A stretch of DNA of 64,000 nt from Salvelinus alpinus (taxonomy: Eukaryota > Chordata > Actinopteri > Salmoniformes > Salmonidae). The notes under the pieces were generated by a model. That model saw only the letters and a program-made list of their open reading frames with translations. It had not been told where the DNA came from and did not search any database. Positions within the stretch are counted from its first letter, which is position 1. The number at the start of each line of letters is the position of its first letter. The DNA lies in assembly GCF_045679555.1 (NCBI RefSeq), contig NC_092096.1, forward strand, positions 28,900,364 to 28,964,363, in the 5' to 3' direction. The position numbers and the translations under genes are program-made. Below are positions 1 through 11,940 of the stretch, piece after piece.

Positions 1-2396
1 GATCAGGATGAGCCAGAACTGGAGCCGAGGTAAACAGAGCCTTCAGGTGACCAAAAGCCCTGTCCGCCCCAGCTGTCCACTGCAGTCGCACCGGTCCTCC
101 CTTCAGCAGTGAGGTAATGGGAGCCGCTACCTGACCAAAACCCCGGATAAATCTCCGGTAGTAGTTGGCAAACCCTAAAAACCGCTGCACCTCCTTTACC
201 GTGGTTGGAGTCGGCCAATTACACACGGCTGAAATGCGGTCATTCTCCATCTCTACCCCTGACGCTGAAAAGCGGTACCCTAGGAAGGAGATGGATCGTT
301 GGAAGAACAGACATTTCTCAGCCTTGACGTACAGGTCATGCTCCAACAGTCGACCAAGCACCCTGCGCACCAGAGACACATGCTCGGCGCGTGTAGCGGA
401 GTATATTAGAATGTCATCTATATACACCACTACACCCTGCCCGTGCAGGTCCCTGAAGATCTCATCCACAAATGATTGGAAGACTGATGGAGCATTCATT
501 AACCCGTACGGCATGACTCGGTACTCATAATGCCCAGAAGTGGTGCTAAATGCTGTCTTCCACTCATCTCCCCCCTTAATACGCACCAGGTTGTAAGCGC
601 TCCTGAGGTCCAATTTTGTGAAGAAGCGCGCCCCGTGTAATGACTCGGTCATACTGGCTATGAGTGGTAGCGGGTAACTGTATTTTACCGTGATCTTATT
701 TAATCCTCGATAATCAATACACGGGCGCAAACCTCCATCCTTCTTCTTCACAAAAAAAGAAACTCGAGGAGACAGGTGAGATGGAAGGCCGAATGTATCC
801 CTGTCCCAGAGATTCGGTGACATATGTATCCATAGCCACCGTCTCCTCCTGTGACAGAGGATACACGTGACTCCTGGGAAGTGTAGCGTCTACCAAGAGA
901 TCTATCGCACAATCCCCCGGTCGATGGGGTGGTAATTGAGTCGCCTTCTTCTTACAGAAGGCGAGTGCCAAATCGGCATATTCGGGAGGAATGTGCATGT
1001 TGGAGACCTGGTTTGGACTTTCCACCGTAGTGGCACCTAAGGAAACACCTACACATCTACCTGAACACTGACAAGACCATCCCTTGAGAGTCCTCTGCTG
1101 CCACGAAATAATCGGATCATGAGAGGCCAACCAGGGAAGACCCAACACCACAGGAAACGCAGGAGAGTCGATCAAAAAGAGACTAATTCTCTCCTCGTGA
1201 TCCCCCTGCGTTCTCATAGCGATGGGCGCTGTGACCTCCCGAATCAGCCCCGACCCCAAAGGACGACTATCTAAGGCATGTACAGGGAAGGGAACATCAA
1301 CAGGAATAATAGGGATCCCTAATCTATGTGCTAAAGAGCGATCAATAAAATTCCCAGCTGCGCCTGAATCTACTAGCGCCTTATGCTGAGGATGCGAGGA
1401 AAACTCAGGAAATTCTATATGTAACCACATGTGCGCAACAGAAGACTCTGGGTGAGTTATGTGCCTACTCACCGGAGATGACCCATCAGTGCTCCGCCTG
1501 CTACCTCGACTTCCAGGAGAAACACCCCAGCACCGGACAGCAGTGTGTCCTCTGCGTCCACAGTTGGTGCATGGAGTGGTCCTCCCTCTGGTCTCCCTAC
1601 TAGCAGCCCCTCCTAACTCCATCGGTGTAGGATCCAAGGGGCTGGGTAATGGAACGGGCGGACCCCGATCTAGACGTCCGCGGGAGGCCAACAGGTTATC
1701 CAGCCGGATAGATAAATCCACCAGCTGGTCCAGGTTAAGAGTGTTGTCCCTGCAGGCTAACTCCCTACGAACGTCCTCTCGTAGACTACACCTGTAGTGA
1801 TCGATCAGGGCCCGCTCATTCCATCCCGCACCAGCGGCCAGAGTACGGAAGTCCAGGGCGAAATCTTGAGCGCTCCTCATCCCCTGTCTGAGATGGAACA
1901 AACGCTCTCCCGCCGCTCTCCCCTCAGGTGGATGATCAAAGACCGCCCGGAAGCGGCGAGAGAAGTCATCATAGTCATCCAGGGTTTGACCCTCTCCTCC
2001 CCAGATGGCGTTGACCCACTCCAGGGCCTTACCAGTCAGACAGGAGATGAGGGCGCCCACTCTCTCTCGTCCTGAAGGGGTCGGATGAACAGTTGCCAGG
2101 TATAACTCCAACTGTAGGAGGAACCCCTGACACCCGGCGGCTGTACCGTCATACGCTCCTGGGAGCGAGAGCCGAATCCCACTGGGTCCTGACGATGGAG
2201 GGATGACCGGTGGAGTAGGGAGATGCGTGGGTGGGGTTGATGGGGTATGATTTACCGGGAGACCTCCTCTCTCCCATCGGTCCATAGTCTGCAGCACGCG
2301 ATCCATCGCGGTCCCTAAACTGTGTAACATGGTCGCGTGCTGTTGAACTTGCTCCTCGACTGGGAGAGAGGGGCTGGCTGCGCCTGCTGACTCCAT
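1..2396 (-). pseudogene. gag-pol polyprotein of Ty3/gypsy element, one frameshift, C-terminus off window
   Basis: The gag start is taken as the ATG at 2396-2394, 21 bases inside the LTR edge; an upstream in-frame ATG lies in the LTR and is not used. Gag (about residues 1-270) is followed by a CX2CX4HX4C zinc knuckle (CTNCGRRGHTAVRC, bases 1571-1530), a retropepsin-type aspartic protease with LVDSGAAGNF (bases about 1376-1341), and the start of reverse transcriptase. Gag and pol share one frame. At a run of seven A on the plus strand (752-758) one extra base shifts the frame, and the shifted frame stops at 714-716. Beyond the run the normal frame is open to base 1: it shows [19 protein letters not shown], the catalytic YIDDIL (about 435-415) and the thumb motif [12 protein letters not shown] sequencing error in the homopolymer is an alternative to a true frameshift. 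Confidence 0.9.
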
Positions 2397-2417
2397 TTGA
2401 AGTTTGGTCCGTGATTC

Positions 2418-2769
2418 TGTCAGGGTTGTGTGCGGCGAAGTAGCAGAGTCAAATGCAGGACACCAGTGTTGAGCGAAACACAAAACGTTTACTCAAAATC
2501 TCAGCAAAATTCCACAACGGGAATAATTACAAAACATATAAGAAAATACAACAACCACTAACGTAACAAACAATCACGGACAAAACAGAAATGAAAGCCA
2601 GAGGGTTAAATAGGGAACATAATAGGGGAATTGAAACCAGGTGTGTATAATACAGACAAAACAAAACGAAACAGAAAAATGGATCGGTGGTGACTAGAAA
2701 GCCGGTGACGTCGACCGCCGAACACCACCCGAACAAGGAGAGGGGCCGACTTCGGCGGAAGTCGTGACA
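2418..2769 (-). repeat. 5' LTR of the Ty3/gypsy element (352 bp)
   Basis: On the minus strand it starts TGTCACGACTTCC and ends AACCCTGACA, giving TG...CA ends and an inverted TGTCA/TGACA pair. It borders the gag leader directly. The plus-strand region is AT-rich in the middle and GC-rich at the start, as in other salmonid gypsy LTRs. A second, nearly identical copy lies at 3317-3668. Confidence 0.85.
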
Positions 2770-2778
2770 CCCGTACTC

Positions 2779-2995
2779 TTACCCTAACCCTAACCTTAAC
2801 CCTAACCCTAACCCTAACCCTAACCCTAACCCTAACCCTAACCCTAACCCTAACCCTAACCCAAAAACCTAAACTTTATCCTAACCCTAAACCTAACCCT
2901 AGCTCCTAACCCTAACCCTACAACTAACCCTAGCTCCTAACCTTAATATTTTACTTAATTCTAACCCTAACACTAATTCTAACCTTAACCCTAAA
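2779..2995 (+). repeat. Degenerate telomere-like CCCTAA array, copy 1
   Basis: About a dozen near-perfect CCCTAA units are followed by decayed variants (CTAGCTCCTAAC, TTAATATTTTAC, CTAACACTAATT). It is followed by GTGGGGACTAAC...TGTCCCC and GGGACTTTTGGTCCCC inverted pairs, a combination I know as a dispersed fish repeat. The decay and the hairpins argue for a dispersed interstitial repeat and not a former chromosome end. Confidence 0.8.
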
Positions 2996-3115
2996 CCCCC
3001 TAGAAATAGCATTTGACCTTGTGGGGACTAACAAAATGTCCCCAGCTGGTCAATTTTTACTTTGTTTACTATTCTTGTAGGGACTTTTGGTCCCCACAAG
3101 AATAGTTAAACATGT

Positions 3116-3243
<128 letters not shown>

Positions 3244-3316
3244 CGTGGAGAGGGTTGCCAGCCAGAGTGTTTAAGTGCCATCAGTCCTCCTCCATTTGAA
3301 GTTTGGTCCGTGATTC

Positions 3317-3668
3317 TGTCAGGGTTGTGTGCGGCGAAGTAGCAGAGTCAAATGCAGGACACCAGTGTTGAGCGAAACACAAAACGTTTACTCAAAATCT
3401 CAGCAAAATTCCACAACGGGAATAATTACAAAACATATAAGAAAATACAACAACCACTAACGTAACAAACAATCACGGACAAAACAGAAATGAAAGCCAG
3501 AGGGTTAAATAGGGAACATAATAGGGGAATTGAAACCAGGTGTGTATAATACAGACAAAACAAAACGAAACAGAAAAATGGATCGGTGGTGACTAGAAAG
3601 CCGGTGACGTCGACCGCCGAACACCACCCGAACAAGGAGAGGGGCCGACTTCGGCGGAAGTCGTGACA
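3317..3668 (-). repeat. Second LTR copy inside tandem unit 2
   Basis: Same 352 bp and same TG...CA ends as the LTR at 2418-2769, offset by 899 bp. It is preceded on the plus strand by only 27 bp of gag leader, so it is not an independent solo LTR but part of the tandem duplication. Confidence 0.88.
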
Positions 3669-3677
3669 CCCGTACTC

Positions 3678-3890
3678 TTACCCTAACCCTAACCTTAGCC
3701 CTAACCCTAACCCTAACCCTAACCCTAACCCTAACCCTAACCCTAACCCAAAAACCTAAACTTTATCCTAACCCTAAACCTAACCCTAGCTCCTAACCCT
3801 AACCCTACAACTAACCCTAGCTCCTAACCTTAATATTTTACTTAATTCTAACCCTAACACTAATTCTAACCTTAACCCTAAACCCCCTAG
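3678..3890 (+). repeat. Degenerate telomere-like CCCTAA array, copy 2
   Basis: Duplicate of the array in unit 1, shorter by two hexamers and with one CCCTTAGCCC variant. Confidence 0.8.
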
Positions 3891-4002
3891 AAATAGCATT
3901 TGACCTTGTGGGGACTAACAAAATGTCCCCAGCTGGTCAATTTTTACTTTGTTTACTATTCTTGTAGGGACTTTTGGTCCCCACAAGAATAGTTAAACAT
4001 GT

Positions 4003-4132
<130 letters not shown>

Positions 4133-4178
4133 CGTGGAGAGGGTTGCCAGCCAGAGTGTTTAAGTGCCATCAGTCCTC

Positions 4179-5636
4179 CTGCCCTGCCCTGCCCTCGTAG
4201 ATAAAGAGGGACCTGCCATCAGCCACACGGCCGTCTCGTTCAGTCCTCATTAAAAAGCCATCGTATTAAGAAATCATTTCAGCTTGTCCTGATGAGCCTT
4301 TTATTGCCTACTCTAAAATCTTTTCACTTATCGAGGAGTCGAAGGGAGTGGGAGTGCTATGGAGAACGAGAGGTAGAAAGAGAACGAGAAAGAAGCTGAA
4401 TGGAAGATTGCAGGGGAGGCCAGATTTGATTTTTAAGAGCATTTTATCATGACATTCTGAAGGCTATTTCATCCTCAAGGGTGAAATGCTGGCTTTAGCT
4501 TCTCCAACATCAGATATGGCTGCCCTATCTTGCTGCAGGGAAAGACTCTTCAGAGAATTGTTGGCTAAGTTGGGAAGGGGTCTTCAGGCCAGGTCTTGGT
4601 TGTGTTGAATTATTGAGTGCAGACGTCTGTGTGAGGAGTTGCTCCATGATTTCTTGGGACTTACAGTATTAGGGCAGTTTTCTGACTTGGATGTGTTCTT
4701 TGGTCTTTAGCTCAATGGGTGTATCATCATGAAACGTGTCGTAATAGCTGGAGAGATGCTGGTTATTAGAAAGTGTTGAGGGGAGCCTTCTTCTACTAAC
4801 ATCTCCTCTTCTCTTGCATGCAGTTTGGTTTGGTTTTGGGGTGTGGCTCAGGGGCAGCCATTACAGCAGTAGCCCATTACTCATCCTCCTAGCTGCTGTC
4901 TCGGGGCTCCCGCTCCAGTGCTAATGCAGATTACAGGTATATATGAGGGCTATTTTCTTCTCAGTGGGGTGGGAATGATCACTAGCAACCGTAGCTCTCT
5001 CAGAAGCACGAGTATACATCTGTTCCCACTGTGAAATCGCACCCAAAGATCCATCAGAGCCAGAACCCAATCAAATCTGTGGATAGTACATAAATTACAC
5101 GTTAATTAGCACTTTATAGGAGTTTAATTATTCATGTACAACATGTTAATAGATGGCAAGGCCTTTGCAGTTTGGGGTAGTTCCAGAGTCCACTTCTAAT
5201 GGTTAGAGTGAGTCATTATTCATCTGTTGTGTAAATAGCCCATTTGTCATGTAGTGCTATTGGAGCTAAAATGTTTGAGCAATCTGTCTCTCCAATAGCG
5301 CCAGTTTGAGGCAGATCAATCGATCTTTTTACAATAAATATGTCACTGCTCATTGTGTGCCATGTAACACTGAACCATTTGGAACAAAATTGAGACAGGA
5401 AAAAAATAGGACACTTTGAAAAGAGAACCAATTTTTTGGACATCTATCAAATGAGGTCCATAGGGTCTTATAGGAGGCTTCAATTGTGCCGCTAATGGCA
5501 GTACTAATAACTAAATTTTTACTGCTGCCATTAACAATAGTGATGTTTAGTAATGGTGATAGTAACTGTCACAGCATTACATTTATATTATTTTATATAA
5601 TAATTATAATAATCTATCCCTCCGTTCTTCTTTCAG
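4179..5636. other. Unique non-coding DNA, no gene seen
   Basis: Mixed-composition sequence with no long open frame, no recognisable transposon end and no tandem repeat apart from three GCCCT units at about 4179-4195. It could be intron or intergenic. Confidence 0.6.
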
Positions 5637-5729
5637 GGCCCCACAAAATCATTTGAAGAAGTTGTTTCAGCGACCAACATGTCAGCAATTAACAGGTGGG
5701 TTGGCTGGTGCCACCATCTCACATACAGG
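5637..5729 (+). CDS. Candidate internal exon, protein not recognised
   Basis: A pyrimidine-rich acceptor (CCGTTCTTCTTTCAG) ends at 5636. From 5637 a frame reads GPTKSFEEVVSATNMSAIN and stays open to either of two donors: GTGGGT at 5696 (59 bp exon) or CAG/GTTAGT at 5730 (93 bp exon). I see no partner exon nearby and cannot name the protein. Chance splice-like sequence is quite possible. Confidence 0.25.
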
Positions 5730-7058
5730 TTAGTAATGTCTTCTGAAGACATCTATTATAGAGATAGAGCGAGGTTATCAGTCTATATAATACTTTACGC
5801 ATTGACCATGTCCATAATTGTACCTGCAATTGTGTAACCCCCCATCCCCCCTCTTTCTAAAACAGGTCACAAGATGTGCTGGGCTCACCCTCCATGAATC
5901 CCAAGAATCCCATCATGCCCTAGGAGTTTAAAAGCTCCAATCCAGCTCGAACTCAACCTCACATGACTCCAGTTCCCATCACCAACTTGACTCCAGTCCC
6001 TTGTTGTTCAGTCCTGCTGTTTCCACCCAGCGGTCTAGTTGTGACAGTGGCTTTCAATGAGAATCCAGTTGGCCTTCCCTCTCTTGTACCCCTCATTAAC
6101 GTTGGCCCCCATATCAGAGCCCTGGGCTGCAGAGGGGAAGGCTCTCATGGTGTCTCTGCTGTACGGAGAGCCAGGTCTGATCCCAGCCATGAGGAGCCCA
6201 CAGGCGGAGAGCCCTGTTTAAAATTCCGCTCTGCAACGTGTCGGCTTTCCAATCCACCGGGATTGCATTATTAAACTTACACAAGCTCATTTCCATACAA
6301 AGCAGGATATCAGCGGCAGACAGTCATGCATATTTATTGCCGTGTGCCTGGCTTACGCACGAATACACTCGCACAATAACCCGCACGCAGGCATAACTTA
6401 GTCGTGGTACACAAGTGAGGAAGGAAACCGAGGTGCATTCCTAATGGTTTGAGCATGAGAGGTCCTGAGTGAGGATGGTCAGTGAGATCTACATGTCAAT
6501 CACCTGACAAACCGACACATAAACAGGCAGTTTCTCACACGCAAACAGGGGAGATGAGTTACACTTTGAGATCTGACGGGAAGTGTTACTGATAATCTAC
6601 ACGCAGAGTCATGCACACACGGTCCAGCCAAGCCTCCACTTGTCCATTTTGACTGTTCCCTGCTAGTAGCTAGTTCCCTTAATGTCCCTGTCTGTGTGTC
6701 TCCCCCCGTCCCTACGTCCCTGCTGCCCCACTGTTCTTCTCCTCCTCCACTAGTTTCCGAGCACCGGTTTCTCCTCTCCTCCTCCCCCTCTTTTCTTCCT
6801 TGCCCTCCTTCAGGTGATGTCCGTCCCTCCTCCTCCTCCTCCTCCTGTGAGATTGCTGCTGTGTCTTATGGCTTTTTATTCCTACGTGAGGGTAGATGTG
6901 TTCATGTAGGGATAGAAGCCACTAAACACACGGTGAGAGGTCAACGTGCAGGCCAGTAGAGCCAAGGCTTCCTTTTCCACACAAAGCAAATATCCTGCGG
7001 TGAAGTTATGGTGGAGTTTACTATCTAACTCTAGACCTACATGCAACCGTTAAGTTAC
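5730..7058. other. Unique non-coding DNA, no gene seen
   Basis: A C/T-rich stretch at about 6670-6850 (CTCCTCC runs) stands out, but there is no acceptor-exon-donor pattern I trust and no mobile element end. Confidence 0.5.
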
Positions 7059-7066
7059 TTCTAAAC

Positions 7067-7529
7067 GGGCCTCCCGGGTGGCGCAGTGGTCTAAGGCACT
7101 GCATCGCAGTGCTAGCTGTGCCACCAGAGATTCTGGGTTCGAGCCCAGGCTCTGTCGCAGCTGGCCGCGACCGGGAGGTCCATGGGACGACGCACAATTG
7201 GCCCAGCGTCGTCCGGGCTAGGGAGGGTTTGGCCGGCAGGGATATCCTTGTCTCATCGCGCACTAGCGACTCCTGTGGCGGGCCTGACACGGTTGCCAGG
7301 TGTACGATGTTTCCTCCGACACATTGGTGCGGCTGGCTTCCGGGTTGGATGTGCGTTGTGTCAAGAAGCAGTGTGGCTTGGTTGGGTTGTGTGTTTCGGA
7401 GGACGCATGGCTCTTGACCTTCGCCTCTCCCGAGTCCGTACGGGAGTTGCAGCGATGAGACAAGACTGTAACTACTACCAATTGGATACCACGAAATTGG
7501 GGAGAAAAAAAGAGTAAAAAAAAAACTAG
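7067..7529 (+). mobile_element. tRNA-derived SINE, SmaI-type head with long tail
   Basis: The head GGGCCTCCCGGGTGGCGCAG contains the SmaI site CCCGGG and an A-box-like TGGCGCAGTGG. A B-box-like GGTTCGAGCCC follows at about 7137, and an A-rich tail closes the element. An 8 bp direct repeat TTCTAAAC flanks it (7059-7066 and 7530-7537), which is a target-site duplication from retroposition. A longer relative lies in the opposite orientation at 49867-50260. Confidence 0.88.
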
Positions 7530-7537
7530 TTCTAAAC

Positions 7538-9205
7538 AGAAATGCCAAACACATAGGCCTAAATAGAATGGCAACTCTCAAAGACCCACCAACAAAGGCC
7601 CAGTACTAAAGGCTGTAACAAAGCCAAAGAAGGTCCTAAGATATAGTCCAAAACAACCTTGTTCAAGCAATCCTTAAGAAAAGGGATGACATTTCTCTGC
7701 TGACAAATGGATGGAATACTTCAAGCTAAGGTAGGTGCACTACAGCCATCTAAACTGAGGTGAGTTTCGTCGAGGTTCCCAACCCCAAATAGGATGAACA
7801 TTAGAATACCGAGATGAATCATTGTAAAGCGTGAAATGTTATTCTATGTGCTTCATAAAACCTACTTCTAGCTGCCATCATAGCTGACGTGTAATAATTC
7901 AACACCCTCACTAATGTACATGAATGTTCACACTATAAATCTACATCACAACACATGATAGGAGCATCAATTATTGACAGTGTTTTCTATAGACCTCAAA
8001 GCTTTCAGGGAGAATGTGTTGGAATAGATTACTGCCAATGGATTCACTGCCTGAGGCTGTGTGTGGCTGTCTGTTTTCCTGAGTTGAGTTGATGCATTAA
8101 TATAAAGTCTTTGTATTTATATACATGCATCTCTGTCTTTTAAGAATCTATCTCCTGGCAGACTTCGATTTTGCTGTAATAAATAATGCTCTTTTGTGTT
8201 TTGTCTTGTTGCCGTTCTTCATTTGTTTTCATATTTTCAATGGTGCGAATTGATTAATAAATTATGCATTCAGCCAACCTTCTGTACCGATCTCTTTCTT
8301 TTGCTCATCTGCACTGTTATTTAAATGATACACACACACACACACCAAAGCATTGTTTTCGCAACACCTAGACAAACTTGTGTTCTCAAATGAAATGCTG
8401 AAAGGCTGCCGCAGGGGTTGAAAAAGTCTAAACTCCTACTCATTTCGTATGTAAATAGCAATTAAAAAACACACCCAATCATGACCTTTGACCCCTAACA
8501 CCTGTAAGAGCACTGTGTTGAATCCTTTCATCAATTGTCAAAGGAAAATTTTGATACATTTGTGCCAATGTGTTGTCGTAAAAAACAATCAAGGGTTAAA
8601 AGTTGACACTGGTATGGCAAACTATATTTCGGACATGATTGTCAGGGAAAGCCTGAGAGAGTTTGAGTGATTGCAAGGACAGGTGAACCGTGACAGCAGA
8701 GTGGAGCGGAGCAGTCTGGAGTGAGTGATTGAGTTAAAGTGGAAACTTGATAGAAGACCAGCATGTTTTTCTTCTTCACTGTGGTTGGTAGCAACCCGCC
8801 CACACACACCAGCCATTTGTCTGGGGGATCCAGTTTGTGGTTTCATGATGAAACTAGAGGAAATCTGACTGCTGCCGGCACACCACACATTCTCTTTTCT
8901 ATTTCTTCTCTCCTTTCTTCAACAATTCCTCCCTGTAGCCTTTCCCCCGAGCGCTGCTTCCACTTCTTATCGCAATTAGCGGAACGCAAAGAAGCCCACT
9001 TGTTTGTCAGCACGGAAATAAAATGGTAATTGGATAATCCGTGGAATTTCGGCAGTGTGTTCGGGGAGTTTGTAATTAAACCTGAACTTCTGACAAATAT
9101 TGATTCAGATGAGCCCAGCGAGTGAAACGCATGCTAAACAACTGCAGGGTGAGCCAAAGGTATCCTAAACTATGCCAGTCAAAGAAGGATTAAGCTGTAT
9201 TTACA
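7538..9205. other. Unique AT-rich non-coding DNA, no gene seen
   Basis: A short (CA)7 lies near 8331. Open frames here are short and lack splice context. Confidence 0.55.
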
Positions 9206-9335
9206 CAGGCAGCCAAATTCTGATCTTTTTTTCACTAATTGGTCTTTGGACCAATCAGATCAGCTCTGAAAAAGATCTGAGGTGATAGGTCAAGAGACCA
9301 ATTAGTGGTAAAACATATCAGAATTGGGGTGCCTG
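9206..9335. mobile_element. Palindromic MITE (130 bp)
   Basis: Ends CAGGCAGCCAAATTCTGAT and ATCAGAATTGGGGTGCCTG are inverted copies (16 of 19 match), and the interior also pairs (CACTAATTGGTCT with AGACCAATTAGTG). It has no coding capacity. The transposon family is not determined. Confidence 0.7.
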
Positions 9336-10105
9336 AGAAAATGCAGCCAGAGTCATGTGTATATTTGTTTCCCCATTAATTCAGAAAGTGATACTCAATG
9401 GTCATGTCCAAAATCTGTCTTGCCTACTTTTTACTAAAACGGCATACTGTATAGGCTGTTAATCGTAATACACACTATTTTGAATGTACTGTTTAGTAAA
9501 AATGATGCAGTAAGCAAAACATGTCAGCATACTAGGACTCACATATACTGAGAATGTGTCATCTAATGCACAATTGCATTCCCCGCCAATTGTTCATTTT
9601 TGGTACAGCCTGTCCTGCCAGCAGATTGTCAGTTGTTGTCAAACACACATGTGTCTGAAAAGACGATTCTCTTCCTCAATAGCATGCAGCCAATTCTACT
9701 AAATGAAAGGCCTAAATTAGTTTGACATCTGGCGTTTAAACAATGACTGACAGGGGGATGCTGTTTGGAAGCCACCACATAGCCATTTTGGTACTCCTCC
9801 ATTGTAAAAAAAGATTTATGAAGCTACAGAAATGCATTTATTAATGTCTACAGTAGTTTTGACAAGTATATTCTAATACAGACACCTTAATGCATACTTT
9901 ACAATTATATTATGTGAATAAGACATAAACATGAATAATATATAAAAACATATTCCTTAAAGTAGTTTTTAGAGAGTGCTAATGTTACTGTCCCAACTAC
10001 AAGGAAATACTTAAATACATGTAATTATGTCCTTGAAACATTTTTTGTGAAATACTATAGCATTCCATTCATTCCTATGACTGCGCCTTCTGAGGAGTAC
10101 CAATA
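9336..10105. other. Unique AT-rich non-coding DNA, no gene seen
   Basis: No long frame, repeat or element end seen. Confidence 0.5.
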
Positions 10106-10480
10106 TTTACATTTTTATTTATTTATTTCACCTTTATTTAACCAGGTAAGCTAGTTGAGAACAAGTTCTCATTTACAACTGCGACCTGGCCAAGATAAAG
10201 CAAAGCAGTGCGACACAAACAACAGCACAGAGTTACACATGGAATAAACAAGCATACAGTCAATAACACAATAGAAAAAAAGAAAGTCTATATACAGTGT
10301 GTGCAAATGGCGTGAGGAGGTAAGGCAATAAATAGGCCATAGTAGCGAAGTAATTACAATTTAGCAGATTAACACTGGAGTGATAAATGAGCAGATGATG
10401 ATGTGCAAGTAGAGATACCGGTGTGCAAAAGAGCAGACAAGCAAATAAAAACAATATGGGGATGAGGTAGGTAGATTAGG
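10106..10480 (-). mobile_element. LINE 3' tail, reversed, 5'-truncated
   Basis: TTTATTTATTTCACCTTTAT at the left edge is the reverse of the GGTGAAATAAA tail seen on the plus-strand LINE at 38823-39797. The inner sequence (GTTGAGAACAAGTTCTC, GACCTGGCCAAGATAAAGC) is also shared with that copy. Only the 3' untranslated end is present. Confidence 0.8.
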
Positions 10481-11089
10481 TGGGCTATTTACAGATGGAC
10501 TATGGAATATGGCGACCAATGCCTTCATAGCCTCTCATTGGCCAATATATAGCATCAGCAATCCAGGGTTTATACACATTATTTGATTTAAAGCGTACTC
10601 AAATGTTGAAATTGGCTACTACAGTATTTATAACTCAAGTATACTGTAGGTATGGGTATTTGGACAAGGCCAGTATATGCGTCCTCAATACCAGTAGTTT
10701 AATTAGTCATCTTTGACCTATAGTGAACCTTGCTGCTGAGTCTTATTGGCTAAATAAGTCTTAGCAAGACATATCACACAATAACGCTTCCTTATCCCAG
10801 GTCCTCAAACAAGTGTGTCAGCAATCTGGTGGTGATCACAGTGGTTATGACTTTTTAATGGTTTGTTAATGGTCTTTTCTGTGTTGCATCCCAGCTGCCC
10901 AAACAACATTAATTACTTAAATTGCTGCTGCTGAGTCCAGTATCAAGCTAAACCTGTAATTACTGAGAATGTTTGAGTTTTGCTCAGTCAACAACTGGAT
11001 AATGTTGGCTAGAAAATAATTCCATTCCTGATAGGAATGGCTATATTCTCTCCCCACAACCATCCAGTGTAAGGTTCTGCTTTTCTTTT
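10481..11089. other. Unique non-coding DNA, no gene seen
   Basis: Nothing recognisable beyond AT-rich sequence. Confidence 0.5.
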
Positions 11090-11408
11090 CTTAGTCAACC
11101 TTGTGTTCTTTTTCTTTGTGTTCTTGAACGTAGCCCTGTTTCTTTGTGTTCTGGAACGTAGCCCTGTCTTTCATTTTTGTTCATTGATTTCACCTGCGTT
11201 TGTTTCTCACCTGGTCTCATCAGCTCCCTATTTAGTTCAGTTCTTTCTTTCTCTTTGTATGGTTGTGAGGTACTGTTTGTTTTTGACTGCCTACCTGTGT
11301 TTGACCATTGCCTGCGACCACAATTCCTGCCTTCTGTGAAGGCTTAATAAACATCTGCCGCACTCTGCCCGTGAATCTACACCTTTTTCCCATGAGTATT
11401 CATTACAT
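11090..11408 (+). mobile_element. Possible solo LTR with internal 28 bp tandem duplication
   Basis: A 28 bp unit ending GAACGTAGCCCTG is repeated head to tail at 11111-11138 and 11139-11166 (27 of 28 match). Downstream are a polyadenylation signal in CTTAATAAACATC and an end at CATTACA. T-rich start, AATAAA near the right end and CA terminus resemble salmonid LTR 3' halves, but I cannot fix the left end or a target duplication. Confidence 0.35.
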
Positions 11409-11441
11409 CCAGACAGGGTTGCATACTATATCTGCTGCATT

Positions 11442-11940
11442 TCTATAGGGTTATATTTCTATAGGTTTATATTTCCATAGGTTTATATTTCTATATGTTT
11501 ATATTTCTATAGGGTTATATTTCTATAGGGTTATATTTCTATAGGGTTATATTACTATAGGGTTATATTTCTATAGGGTTATATTTCTATAGGGTTATAT
11601 TTCTATAGGGTTATATTACTATAGGGTTATATTTATATAGGGTTATACTATTATAGGGTTATATTACTATAGGGTTATATTACTATAGGGTTATATTTCT
11701 ATAAGGTTATATTTCTATAGGGTTATATTTCTATAGGTTTATATTCCTATAGGTTTATATTCCTATAGGTTTATTTTCCTATAGGTTTATATTACTATAG
11801 GTTTATATTACTATAGGGTTATATTTCTATAGGGTTGTATTTCTATAGGGTTATATTTCTATAGGGTTGTATTTCTATAGGGTTATATTCCTATAGGGTT
11901 GTATTCATATAGGGTTGTATTCATATAGGGTTATATATAT
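11442..11940 (+). repeat. 16 bp minisatellite, about 30 copies
   Basis: The unit is TATAGGGTTATATTTC with variants (TTTATATTCC, GTTGTATTTC, ATTACTATAGGG). Later units drift to GGTTGTATTCATA and end in a TATATATATA run. Confidence 0.92.

Larger units (their letters stand above)
1..2769 (-). mobile_element. Ty3/gypsy LTR retrotransposon, 5' portion, cut by left edge
   Basis: Reading on the minus strand, an LTR at 2418-2769 is followed by a short leader and then by gag, protease and reverse transcriptase down to base 1, where the element leaves the window inside the polymerase region. RNase H, integrase and the 3' LTR would lie to the left. Protein order, the CCHC knuckle and the YIDD box place it in Ty3/gypsy (Metaviridae-like). 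I infer an old, non-autonomous copy because the polymerase frame is broken once and the 5' LTR region has been tandemly duplicated. Confidence 0.93.

Noticed and set aside
2779-2995. Chromosome end or internal telomere from a fusion
   Set aside because: Units are degenerate, few, duplicated with an LTR block and followed by hairpins found as a dispersed fish repeat.
7021-7581. Open frame of 186 codons on the minus strand
   Set aside because: It runs across the SINE at 7067-7529 and its flanks; no domain or splice context.
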